Shown here one piece after another: positions 1 to 7,751 of a stretch of 64,000 bases of DNA. Where the stretch lies: NCBI GenBank assembly GCA_020161935.1, contig JAIUNI010000017.1, forward strand, positions 1 through 64,000. The letters are read 5' to 3'. Position 1 is the stretch's first letter. Each line of letters begins with the position of its first letter. A program made the translations under genes and the position numbers. Below the pieces are notes generated by a model, which was given only the letters and a program-made list of their open reading frames with translations, was not told where the DNA came from and did not search any database. The stretch is from Chloroflexota bacterium (GTDB lineage Bacteria > Chloroflexota > Anaerolineae > Aggregatilineales > Phototrophicaceae).

Positions 1-1330
1 GACAGCGACGAACACTGCAACGCCGACAGCGACTTACACGGATACGGCAACGGCAACTGAGACGGCAACGGACACTGCAACGCCGACCGCCACTTACACG
101 GATACGGCAACGGCAACCGAGACAGCAACGGACACCGCAACGCCGACCGCGACGGCGACGAACACCGCTACGCCAACCGAGACAGCGACGGATACCGCAA
201 CGGCGACCGCGACTTACACGGATACGGCAACGCCAACCGAGACAGCAACGAACACCGCAACGGCGACCGAGACAGCAACGGACACTGCAACGCCGACCGC
301 GACTTACACGGATACCGCAACGCCGACAGCCACTTACACGGATACGGCAACGGCGACCGAGACGGCGACGGACACCGCAACATCGACAGCCACTTATACG
401 GATACCGCTACGCCAACCGAGACAGCGACGGACACCGCAACGGCGACCGCGACAGCAACGAACACTGCAACGCCGACCGCGACTTACACGGATACGGCAA
501 CGGCAACTGAGACGGTGACGAATACGGCTACGCCGACCGCGACTTACACGGATACGGCAACGGCGACCGAAACAGCGACGGACACCGCGACGGCAACGGA
601 TACCGCTACGCCAACCGAAACAGCAACGGACACCGTTACACCGACCGCGACTTACACGGATACGGCAACGGCGACCGAGACGGCGACGGACACCGCAACA
701 CCGACAGCCACTTACACGGACACTGCAACGGCAACTGAGACAGCAACAAACACTGCAACGCCGACAGCGACGGCAACGAACACCGCAACGGCGACCGAGA
801 CGGCGACGGACACCGCTACACCGACCGAGACAGCAACGGACACTGCAACGCCGACAGCCACTTATACGGATACCGCTACGCCAACCGAGACAGCGACGGA
901 CACCGCAACGCCGACCGCGACGGCGACGAACACCGCTACGCCAACCGAGACAGCGACGGATACCGCAACGCCGACAGCGACTTACACGGATACGGCAACG
1001 GCGACCGAGACGGCGACGGACACCGCAACACCGACAGCCACTTATACGGATACCGCTACGCCAACCGAGACAGCGACGGACACCGCAACGCCGACCGCGA
1101 CTTATACGGATACCGCAACGGCAACTGAGACGGCAACTGAGACGGCAACGGACACTGCTACACCGACCGCGACTTACACGGATACGGCAACGGCGACCGA
1201 GACAGCAACGAATACCGCAACGCCGACCGCGACTTACACGGATACTGCAACACCAACGGCAACAGCGACGGACACCGCAACGCCGACCGCGACGGCGACG
1301 AACACCGCAACGGCTACATCGACAGCCACT
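1..1330 (+). repeat. Coding tandem repeat, 30/60-bp period
   Basis: Successive 60-base stretches from position 1 match almost base for base, with occasional 30-bp phase shifts (for example near 481). The unit encodes a 10/20-residue pattern T-A-T-x-T-A-T-P-T-A-T-Y-T-D. Copies differ mostly by synonymous or A/P/E/D/N swaps. The composition also leaves long spurious open frames on the opposite strand. Confidence 0.9.
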
Positions 1331-2074
1331 TACACGAATACCGCAACGCCGATCCCGACGGCGACGAACACCGCGACCAGAACGCCAACCCCGACACCTG
1401 TTCCGACGGCAACGAACACCGCAACGCCGACCGCGACTTACACGGATACCGCAACACCATCGCCCACTTATACGCCGTTACCGACCGCGACAAATACAGC
1501 GACCAGCACGCTAACGCCGACACCTGCTCCGACGGCAACGAACACTGCTACGCCGATCCCAACCGCGACGAACACTGCAACACCATCGCCCACTTATACG
1601 CCGTTACCGACCGCGACAAATACAGCGACCAGCACGCCAACCCCAACACTGACGGCGACCGCCACCCGAACACTCACGCGCACCAATACACCAGTCCCAA
1701 CGGCGACTCCGACTCTGGCAGCCAAGTCGATCCGGTTGGTCACGAGACCGAATAATGGCACGCAAATCTATACGATATTTGATGGGATTCTAGAGAATGG
1801 TGTGTTCACCGAGGTGACATCACCGCGCTTTACCTACTCGGCTGGGTGGACAGCTTATCCCAATCAGGGACGGAATGCTTCGCCCTTACGAGCGGCGACG
1901 ACCGCCAGTCGAACGGTGACCTTTACGACCACGGCGACTACTTTAGTCATCTGGACGTATCAGAACGCTCAAGCGGGCAGCTTTGATGTGTATGTCAATA
2001 ATGTCCTGCGGGTGAGCTTTAACGGTTTCGCGGCTGCGAGTGCTTACCGCGATGTGACTGTGCCGTTACAGTAG
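2..2074 (+). CDS. Thr-rich repeat surface protein, 5'-truncated
   Basis: The reading frame is open from base 2, so the start lies left of the window. An internal GTG at 515 is not a credible start because the same repeat continues unbroken upstream. Residues up to about 435 alternate Thr with Ala, Pro, Asp, Glu, Asn or Tyr. From about base 1330 the repeat becomes richer in Pro and Ser. The last roughly 120 residues (bases 1720-2074) change to an ordinary composition with Tyr, Trp and Phe and alternating beta-type segments ending in FDVYVNN and RDVTVPLQ. This looks like a C-terminal beta-sandwich, possibly carbohydrate-binding or surface-attaching. I infer an exported stalk protein with the Thr tract as an extended, possibly O-glycosylated spacer. 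The N-terminus and any signal peptide are not visible, and the family of the C-terminal domain is unrecognised. Confidence 0.8.
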   Translation, partial: TATNTATPTATYTDTATATETATDTATPTATYTDTATATETATDTATPTATATNTATPTETATDTATATATYTDTATPTETATNTATATETATDTATPTATYTDTATPTATYTDTATATETATDTATSTATYTDTATPTETATDTATATATATNTATPTATYTDTATATETVTNTATPTATYTDTATATETATDTATATDTATPTETATDTVTPTATYTDTATATETATDTATPTATYTDTATATETATNTATPTATATNTATATETATDTATPTETATDTATPTATYTDTATPTETATDTATPTATATNTATPTETATDTATPTATYTDTATATETATDTATPTATYTDTATPTETATDTATPTATYTDTATATETATETATDTATPTATYTDTATATETATNTATPTATYTDTATPTATATDTATPTATATNTATATSTATYTNTATPIPTATNTATRTPTPTPVPTATNTATPTATYTDTATPSPTYTPLPTATNTATSTLTPTPAPTATNTATPIPTATNTATPSPTYTPLPTATNTATSTPTPTLTATATRTLTRTNTPVPTATPTLAAKSIRLVTRPNNGTQIYTIFDGILENGVFTEVTSPRFTYSAGWTAYPNQGRNASPLRAATTASRTVTFTTTATTLVIWTYQNAQAGSFDVYVNNVLRVSFNGFAAASAYRDVTVPLQ

Positions 2075-2184
2075 GGCAGGCTTAGACGTAGGGCTGTGTA
2101 AGCCACTTCTCAAGATGATCGGCTGCCTGTAATTCTTCGGCGTAGTGTTGGCGCTCATCAGCCGAAAGGGTTATCTGGCTGAAT

Positions 2185-2216
2185 AAAAAACCTCCACTGA
2201 ACGGTAGAGGTTTTTA
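2185..2216. terminator. Bidirectional hairpin terminator
   Basis: AAAAACCTC (2186-2194) and GAGGTTTTT (2207-2215) form a perfect 9-bp inverted repeat with a 12-nt loop and A/T tracts on both sides. It lies between the convergent Thr-rich gene and PRC-barrel gene, so it can serve both. Confidence 0.8.
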
Positions 2217-2236
2217 TAAGCCAGTCGTCTACGGCG

Positions 2237-2899
2237 TTATGACTCTTCAAACTCCGGTAGACCTTCCAGCGTGTGGGCATTCACGTTCAAATGAATTTCA
2301 TTATCGGTGGTGTCGTGAATCCAGCCGATTGGAATGACCTTTTTCTCTTTGAAGATCAAACCTGCCGAGAGTACAAAGTGGGTTGCCCGTTTGCTCTGGC
2401 TGTCGGTGTAGACCCGCTCAACATTACCGACATGCTTGTCATCGGCACTGAAAACGGATACCCCTTCCGTCAGGACAACCGAGTCATCCGGCACGTTGCG
2501 TTCGGTTTCGACCAGATAAGGCGGCGGGTAGCCTAAACCCATACCGTAGTCGGCATAACCTGACCAGCCAGCCATCGGTGATGCCCAATAATAGGGGATG
2601 GCTAAGTCGGTACGATATTCGGCTGAACGCGCTTCGGCCTCATCCAACGGAACATAATGCTGTTCTTCGTAGGGTGGCAGGTTATCGAGCGTTTCCGACG
2701 ACCGGTTGAGGTCAACTCGTTCGTCGGTAGCCGAGGCAACCATACCCACCGGAACAATCGTGTCCTCGGTGAATAGGAAGCCCTTGCGGATCACCAGATG
2801 GGTGACCTTCTTGGAATGCGGGTTTAAAACCACGCGGTCAACACTACCCACATCCTTATGATCTGACGTATAAACCTTAGTACCCTGCTTGAATTCCAT
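2237..2899 (-). CDS. Tandem PRC-barrel domain protein
   Basis: A 220-residue soluble protein with two copies of a PRC-barrel-like module. The first is at about residues 1-55 (GTKVYTSDHKDVGSVDRVV then THLVIRKG and TIVPVGMV). The second is at about 140-195 (GVSVFSADDKHVGNVERVY, ATHFVLSAG, KVIPIGWI). A linker rich in Tyr, Pro and Gly joins them. PRC barrels occur in the photosynthetic reaction centre H subunit, RimM and many small stress or RNA-associated proteins; the role here is unknown. The ATG at 2899 is chosen because AGAAAGGA precedes it by a few bases. An upstream in-frame GTG at 2917 would place that ribosome site inside the gene. It converges on the terminator at 2185-2216. Confidence 0.8.
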   Translation of the reverse strand: MEFKQGTKVYTSDHKDVGSVDRVVLNPHSKKVTHLVIRKGFLFTEDTIVPVGMVASATDERVDLNRSSETLDNLPPYEEQHYVPLDEAEARSAEYRTDLAIPYYWASPMAGWSGYADYGMGLGYPPPYLVETERNVPDDSVVLTEGVSVFSADDKHVGNVERVYTDSQSKRATHFVLSAGLIFKEKKVIPIGWIHDTTDNEIHLNVNAHTLEGLPEFEES

Positions 2900-3163
2900 T
2901 TTGAATCCTTTCTGCACAACCGAACCGCGTAGTCGCGGATTGAGTTTAGATTGTCGGTCAACCAGCGGTGCCGATTGATACTCCTATTGTAGAAAGATGT
3001 GATACCGAAATGGTGAGCCGAAGCGCCTGACTTGAACGGGAGGAATGCAGGGTGATTCGATAGGATAGATGGGTGACGATGACGTTCAGCGGCCTAAACT
3101 GGTTATTGTGAGAACGGGTAGGGTCAGGCAGAATGAACGTTATTTCTTGAAAGATTGACTATC

Positions 3164-4462
3164 ATGACTGATGTTGTTACCCAAGCTCCCGCAGAAACCG
3201 CCCTTGAACCGATTTACCGGCGCAATTTCCTGTGGTTCCTGATCGATGGCATCCTGTTTATGGTGGCGCTGAACATGATCGGGGCGACGACGGTTATTCC
3301 CGATTTCATGCGTAACCTGACCAACTCGGAAATCCTGATCGGTATTTCCGGCAGCATATTCGATGTGGGTTGGACGCTGCCCCAGTTATTTGTTGCCCGT
3401 TATATCGTCCGTGCCACGCGCAAAAAGTGGTGGTTCGTCGCGCCGAACATTCCGGCGCGTTTCATTATCGTTATCTTTGCGGGTATCTTGTTCTTTCTAG
3501 GAAAAGATCAACCGCAGTTGATACTGGTTGTGTTCCTGATCTGCTACGGCCTATTGGGTGTCGGGGATGGTCTGGTCGGTGTGCCGTGGGCGGATTTGAT
3601 GGGCAGCAGCCTTGATAACCGCTGGCGGGCGCGGACTTTTGGGTTGATGTCCGCCAGTACCGGCGTGATTATGCTGGTGATGACACAGCTTATCGCCTAT
3701 ATCCTCGGTAATACTGCGTGGCCGTTCCCCACCAATTACACCGTGCTATTTGCGCTTTCGGGCATCTTGTTTGTGCTTTCAATTTTGCCCGGATTGTTTA
3801 TCCACGAACTGCCGGGTGGTAAACCGGTTGAGAAACTCACGTCACTTAGCGAGTTTTTACCCCAATTGGGGCATGTCTTACGGACGGATACGCCTTTCCG
3901 TGCGCTCATCATCACCCGCATGTTGACGAGCTTGTTTACGATGGCGGCTCCTTTCTACGTCGGCTACGCGACCACGCAGCTTGGTCTATCGAGCGAGGTG
4001 GCGGTACCGAACCTGTTGGCGATGCAAACCATCGGGAACATCCTCGGCGCTCTAGTTTACACATGGCTGGGCGCACGGGATAACGCGCTGTATATCCGGC
4101 TGGCGCTGGGCTGCGCGGCGCTCCTGCCGATCAGCGCGTTGGTGGCGGGTGTGGTGGGGCCAGCCCCGTTGTACTTCGGGTTTTTGATGTCCGGCCTTGC
4201 GTTGAGCAACCTGTTCTTTAGCTACCAGAATTGGGTGGTCAGCCACGCTGTACCTGACCAACGACCGATTTATATCGGCTTATTCAACACGATTTCGGCG
4301 GTGATCTCGTTCGCGGCTCCGTTTATCGCGGGGACGATTGTGACGACCTCCGGTTACAGCCCTTTGTTCGCGGTCGCGATTTTGATGGTGCTGGCAGCGT
4401 TCTACATGGCGAGCCGGTACATTACGAACCCGAAACCGCAGACGACATCAGTTAGCGGTTAA
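3164..4462 (+). CDS. MFS transporter
   Basis: A 432-residue integral membrane protein with about 12 hydrophobic segments arranged as two six-helix halves, typical of the major facilitator superfamily. An RKKW-type basic loop follows helix 2 and a long cytoplasmic loop sits near the middle (about residues 205-235). Nothing in the sequence identifies the substrate. The ATG at 3164 is preferred over an in-frame TTG at 3155 because GAAAG lies about 10 bases upstream of the ATG. The gene stands alone, divergent from the PRC-barrel gene, with about 260 bp of shared upstream sequence. A drug or small-metabolite exporter is the likeliest guess. Confidence 0.8.
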   Translation: MTDVVTQAPAETALEPIYRRNFLWFLIDGILFMVALNMIGATTVIPDFMRNLTNSEILIGISGSIFDVGWTLPQLFVARYIVRATRKKWWFVAPNIPARFIIVIFAGILFFLGKDQPQLILVVFLICYGLLGVGDGLVGVPWADLMGSSLDNRWRARTFGLMSASTGVIMLVMTQLIAYILGNTAWPFPTNYTVLFALSGILFVLSILPGLFIHELPGGKPVEKLTSLSEFLPQLGHVLRTDTPFRALIITRMLTSLFTMAAPFYVGYATTQLGLSSEVAVPNLLAMQTIGNILGALVYTWLGARDNALYIRLALGCAALLPISALVAGVVGPAPLYFGFLMSGLALSNLFFSYQNWVVSHAVPDQRPIYIGLFNTISAVISFAAPFIAGTIVTTSGYSPLFAVAILMVLAAFYMASRYITNPKPQTTSVSG

Positions 4463-4469
4463 TGCTGTA

Positions 4470-4771
4470 AATGTTGCAAATATTTCGCAACATTCTCAAA
4501 TTTCGCACACTTCCCGCCGAATTGTCTGGCGGGAAGCTCCCTCATGGCCGCTGAATTGACATTTTGTGACGGCGAGAGCGAGGGAGCTTGGCGCTGAAAT
4601 GACACTGTTGCGGCGGATTGCTCCCGTGTAACCACCGCGTCGCAAATGTCAGTGCCGCCGCTGTGGTTGCAATTCATTTTCACCACAAAGACACAAAGAA
4701 CACTGAGAAGAAATTCAAGTTTAACCGCCAAGTCGCCAAGCACGCCAAGATTAATACAAAGAGTCAAGTTC
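4470..4771 (-). repeat. Composite intergenic repeat, copy R1 (modules B and A)
   Basis: Read on the minus strand, this follows promoter 4772-4800. First comes module B (CTTGGCGACTTGGCGG, then TGTTCTTTGTGTCTTTG). Then comes module A, with TGTCATTTCAGCG and TGTCAATTCAGCGG, ending at GACAATTCGGCGGG and a TTGCAACATT-like tail. Module A aligns without gaps over about 95 bp to copies at 25830-25945 and 51070-51170. An open frame on this strand (4459-4800) is probably a by-product: its only upstream start overlaps the promoter. Confidence 0.75.
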
Positions 4772-4800
4772 ATTATAGAACAAAAGTTCAATTTGGTCAA
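4772..4800 (-). promoter_or_regulatory. Sigma70-type promoter of repeat unit R1
   Basis: On the minus strand: -35 TTGACC (4795-4800), 17-bp spacer, -10 TATAAT (4772-4777), with CTTTTGTTC directly before the -10. The same arrangement precedes the repeat units at 25602, 38740 and 50898. An upstream block (4808-4834) resembles ATTAAAGTTTG...AACC found before the other copies. Confidence 0.7.
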
Positions 4801-4884
4801 GGGGCGACGGTTTGAAAATACAAACTTTAATGTCCTTTTTTGAGGGGAGAAGTTGTTTCAGCGGGTGGTTAAAAGGCGAAATAC

Positions 4885-4910
4885 GGAATGGATTTAATCC
4901 ATTCCCTACA
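4885..4910. repeat. CCCTACA-tailed palindrome
   Basis: GGAATGGATT and AATCCATTCC form a perfect 10-bp inverted repeat around one central base, followed by CCTACA. The same stem word recurs at 38639-38661 and, mutated, at 38817-38837. Confidence 0.8.
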
Positions 4911-5055
4911 AAAGACGATATTTATGGTGGGTGACATACACCGCAAGCAAGAGAGTTGATAGGCGGGAGGATCACAGACTCTCGCTTACGAGAAAACGAG
5001 TTTGTGGCGGGCGGCGCGGTGCTTCCCTACAGTCGTGGGTAAGTAAGATATGGTG

Positions 5056-5084
5056 AGGGTTTGCCAGCGGCAAGCCCTACAATA
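5056..5084. repeat. CCCTACA-tailed palindrome
   Basis: GGGTTTGCC (5057-5065) pairs with GGCAAGCCC (5069-5077), followed by TACAATATATCGGGT. The downstream flank is nearly the same as that of the palindrome at 5803, although the stem sequence differs. Confidence 0.75.
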
Positions 5085-5324
5085 TATCGGGTTGTTTGGT
5101 TGGAGTGTGGGAAAAGGGAGTGCATCTTCCCTACGAAATTCGTGTTGGCGTATCGGAACTTTTACTGTGCTTTCTTTAATGGACTCTAGATTAAGACGAT
5201 TTATCCCAGCATTCTGTACTAACTGTACCTAGCGTCGAATAGTGCTATCAGTCCTGATCTAGCCACTCAATTCGGCATATGGTTGTTATAACAATGTCCG
5301 TTGAGCCGGGTGGGTCTACATCTC

Positions 5325-5774
5325 ATGGATAAAGATGGCAAGATTAAAGTCCTCATCATTGATGATTATGTTATGGTACGGGACGAGTTAACGACTCTCC
5401 TTGAAACTTTTCCAGAGTTTGAAGTGATTAGCACCGCCAGCGATGGACGTATGGCTGTCGCTTTATGTCGTATGTATCAACCGGATGTGGTGCTGATGGA
5501 TTTGCATATGTCGAATATGGATGGTGTGGAATCAACACGCTTGATCCGTAGTGAATTTCCATCTACTCAAGTTGTCGTACTCAGCATGACCACCGAACCC
5601 GATATTATTTACGATGTGCTTCAGGCCGGCGCGATCAGTTTCTTATCCAAAGCCGGCAAGATCAGCGAGATACCAATCGCTATCAGCAACGCCTATTACG
5701 GCAAAGCGATGTTAGCGCCAGAGGCAACCGCTGTATTGGCATCTGTGCAAGGGCATAAACCGTCTGCGATGTGA
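5325..5774 (+). CDS. Stand-alone response regulator receiver (NarL-type)
   Basis: A 149-residue receiver domain. The acidic pair D13-D14 follows VLII, the phosphoacceptor is D59 in VVLMDLHM, and Thr/Ser (LSMT) and Lys (SFLSKAG) positions follow. The C-terminus AISNAYYGKAMLAPEATAVLA is the linker seen in NarL/FixJ regulators just before the DNA-binding helix-turn-helix. Here the protein stops and no HTH is encoded downstream in any frame. It may act by protein contact or be a truncated regulator. The ATG at 5325 is preferred to a TTG at 5301 because it sits directly before the conserved receiver start. No histidine kinase is adjacent. Confidence 0.8.
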   Translation: MDKDGKIKVLIIDDYVMVRDELTTLLETFPEFEVISTASDGRMAVALCRMYQPDVVLMDLHMSNMDGVESTRLIRSEFPSTQVVVLSMTTEPDIIYDVLQAGAISFLSKAGKISEIPIAISNAYYGKAMLAPEATAVLASVQGHKPSAM

Positions 5775-5802
5775 GCCAACTTTGGGATAAGGAAAATAAA
5801 AA

Positions 5803-5836
5803 GGCGCACAACCGTGCGCCCCTACAATATTTCGGG
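5803..5836. repeat. Palindrome between convergent genes
   Basis: GGCGCAC (5803-5809) and GTGCGCC (5814-5820) form a hairpin followed by CCTACAATATTTCGGGT. It lies between the receiver gene and the convergent permease gene and could also end transcription, since AAAAA precedes it on the plus strand (T tract on the minus). Confidence 0.7.
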
Positions 5837-5851
5837 TGGTTTTGAAGTGAA

Positions 5852-6754
5852 TTAGCCCTTCACGCCGCCCATCGTCATGCCTTCGATGAAGTAGCGCTGG
5901 AAGAAGATGAACAGGAAGGCCACGGGCAGGGTTGCCAGTGTGGAGACAGCCATCGCCACCGCCCACTGGGGTTCGGCGCTGTGTGCCTGCGTGAAGGCGG
6001 TGATGCCGACCTGAATGGGCGCGAGATCTTGATTCTTGATGACGATCAACGGCCAGAGGAAGTTATTCCAACTCCACAGAAAGATGATGATCGACAGGCT
6101 GGCGGAAGCGGGAGCCAGCAGTGGGAACACAATCCGCCAGAAGATGCGGAACTCGCTCGCGCCGTCGATACGCGCCGCGTCCATTAGCTCGTCGGGGATG
6201 CCGTAGGCGAACTGGCGCATCATAAACACCCCAAAGGCATTCATGATGCCGGGGACGATCAACCCCGCGTAGGAATCATCCCAACCGAAGGAACGTACTT
6301 CGATGAACAGCGGCACCAGCAAGACCTGAAAGGGAATGGTCATGGTGGTGAGGATGAAGAAAAAGAAGATCCGCCTGCCGCGAAAGTCATACTTGGCGAA
6401 GCCGAAACCCGCCAGCGCGGAGAAGAACACGGTCACGACCACATCAATGCCCGCAGTGAGGAAGCTGTTGAAAAAGTAGCGCCCCAGCGGGACGGTTTCG
6501 AACGCCTTCTGGAATTGGGCGATGCCTTGGAAGTCTTCTGGAATGATGTGGACGGGCGAGGCCAGCACCTCATTTTCGGCCTTAAAGCTGCTGCTGACCA
6601 TGAAGTAAATGGGGAAGGCGAAAACGATGGTTACGACGAGCGCGATGGCGAACAGCATGATCTGGTTGGCAAGTCTTTGCGTCTTCACCGAAGCGTTGGT
6701 CGGTGAGGTGTTGCGGTTGGCGGTCGCGAGCGCGGGATAAGTTTGGTCTGTCAT
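5852..6754 (-). CDS. Sugar ABC transporter permease (MalG-like)
   Basis: A 300-residue inner-membrane permease of the CUT1 carbohydrate uptake family. One hydrophobic helix follows a 28-residue cytoplasmic N-terminus, five more follow, and the EAA loop (ELMDAARIDGASEFRIFWRI) contacts the ATPase. The C-terminus ends in EGMTMGGVKG, typical of MalG-type subunits. AAAGGA lies about 9 bases before the ATG. It is the last gene of the run SBP, MalF-like, MalG-like, with 19 bp to the preceding gene. No ATPase gene is present; CUT1 systems often share an MsmK/UgpC-type ATPase encoded elsewhere. The substrate is inferred from context to be an N-acetylated amino sugar or a glycan fragment containing one. 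Confidence 0.9.
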   Translation of the reverse strand: MTDQTYPALATANRNTSPTNASVKTQRLANQIMLFAIALVVTIVFAFPIYFMVSSSFKAENEVLASPVHIIPEDFQGIAQFQKAFETVPLGRYFFNSFLTAGIDVVVTVFFSALAGFGFAKYDFRGRRIFFFFILTTMTIPFQVLLVPLFIEVRSFGWDDSYAGLIVPGIMNAFGVFMMRQFAYGIPDELMDAARIDGASEFRIFWRIVFPLLAPASASLSIIIFLWSWNNFLWPLIVIKNQDLAPIQVGITAFTQAHSAEPQWAVAMAVSTLATLPVAFLFIFFQRYFIEGMTMGGVKG

Positions 6755-6773
6755 CCGTATGTTCCTTTGCTCA

Positions 6774-7673
6774 CTAATACTGGTTCTGGCGGGTGAGCCA
6801 CAACTGGACGGCGATGACGATCATAATCATGGCGAACAGCACCATCGACACGGCGGACGCATCACCCATGCGGTAGAACTGGAAGCCGTACTTCCACACG
6901 AGCAAGCTCATGGTGGTATTCACATCAATCGGCCCACCTTTCCCCGGACTGATGGCATATTGCAGCGTAAAGCCCTGAAAGGCGTTGATGGTCGAGATGG
7001 CGGCGATGAATACGGCGGTCGGGCGCAGCAGTGGCAGCTCGACGCGCAGGAACGACTGCAAGCGGTTCGCGCCATCCACCAGCGCCGCCTCGCGCAGATC
7101 GGTGGGAATGCCGGTTAAACCCGCCAGCCAGATGAGCATATAAAAGGGGATGATTGTCCAATTGGTGATGATAATCATAGAGATCGGCGACAGCGCCGGA
7201 TTATCCAGCCAGTTAATTTCCCCCGCGCCGGTCAGCGGACGCAGCACGGTCGTTAGGACACCGCTGGGGTGCAGCAGGATTTTCCAGACGATGGCGACCA
7301 CGATCAGCGAGGGCAGCACCGGCGCGAAGAAGAACACCTTGAGGATTTCACGCCCTTTGAATTTTTGAAAGAAAAGGACAGCCGCCGCCAGCGAAAGTAT
7401 CCACGCGGGGATGGTGGTTCCGGCGACGAAGCCGAGTGTCACGCTGATCGACTTCAGGAAGAGACGGTCTTTCAGCAGGTCTTGATAGTTCTGAAGGCCG
7501 ACGAATACCGGCGGCTTGAGCAGGGTAAAGTCGGTAAAGCTGTAGTAGATCCCGCTGAGGATGGGAAACAGGAAAAAGATGGCGAAGAAGATAACCGTCG
7601 GCAGGACGAAGGCCAAGCCCCAGTACTGCCGCCGCGCGATATAGGATGAACCTTTCACCGTTCGAACTGCCAT
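6774..7673 (-). CDS. Sugar ABC transporter permease (MalF-like)
   Basis: A 299-residue CUT1 permease with six predicted helices. The first spans about residues 18-40 (FVLPTVIFFAIFFLFPIL), and the family's SFTDF segment follows. The EAA loop is DLREAALVDGANRLQSFLRV. AAGGTGGG precedes the ATG. It pairs with the MalG-like permease downstream to form the membrane channel, and is preceded by the binding-protein gene after 78 bp. Length and topology are normal for the short MalF/LacF/UgpA type without the long periplasmic loop of E. coli MalF. Confidence 0.9.
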   Translation of the reverse strand: MAVRTVKGSSYIARRQYWGLAFVLPTVIFFAIFFLFPILSGIYYSFTDFTLLKPPVFVGLQNYQDLLKDRLFLKSISVTLGFVAGTTIPAWILSLAAAVLFFQKFKGREILKVFFFAPVLPSLIVVAIVWKILLHPSGVLTTVLRPLTGAGEINWLDNPALSPISMIIITNWTIIPFYMLIWLAGLTGIPTDLREAALVDGANRLQSFLRVELPLLRPTAVFIAAISTINAFQGFTLQYAISPGKGGPIDVNTTMSLLVWKYGFQFYRMGDASAVSMVLFAMIMIVIAVQLWLTRQNQY

Positions 7674-7751
7674 GTTCCCACCTTATACCTCTTGTGACTG
7701 AACAAATAGAGGCTGGTCGCAATTGACCAGCCTCTATCAAAAACGAAGATC

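Larger units (their letters stand above)
4835..5324. other. Gene-free stretch with palindromes
   Basis: No coding frame with a credible start or family was seen. The stretch holds two palindromes of the CCCTACA-tailed family (4885-4910 and 5056-5084) and scattered CCCTAC ends (near 5032 and 5133). A segment around 4952-4975 (GAGAGTTGATAGGCGGGA) resembles one near 50801. It looks like decayed repeat sequence. Confidence 0.6.

Noticed and set aside
168..383. Minus-strand open frame in the repeat region
   Set aside because: A by-product of the 60-bp coding repeat on the plus strand; no start signal or family.
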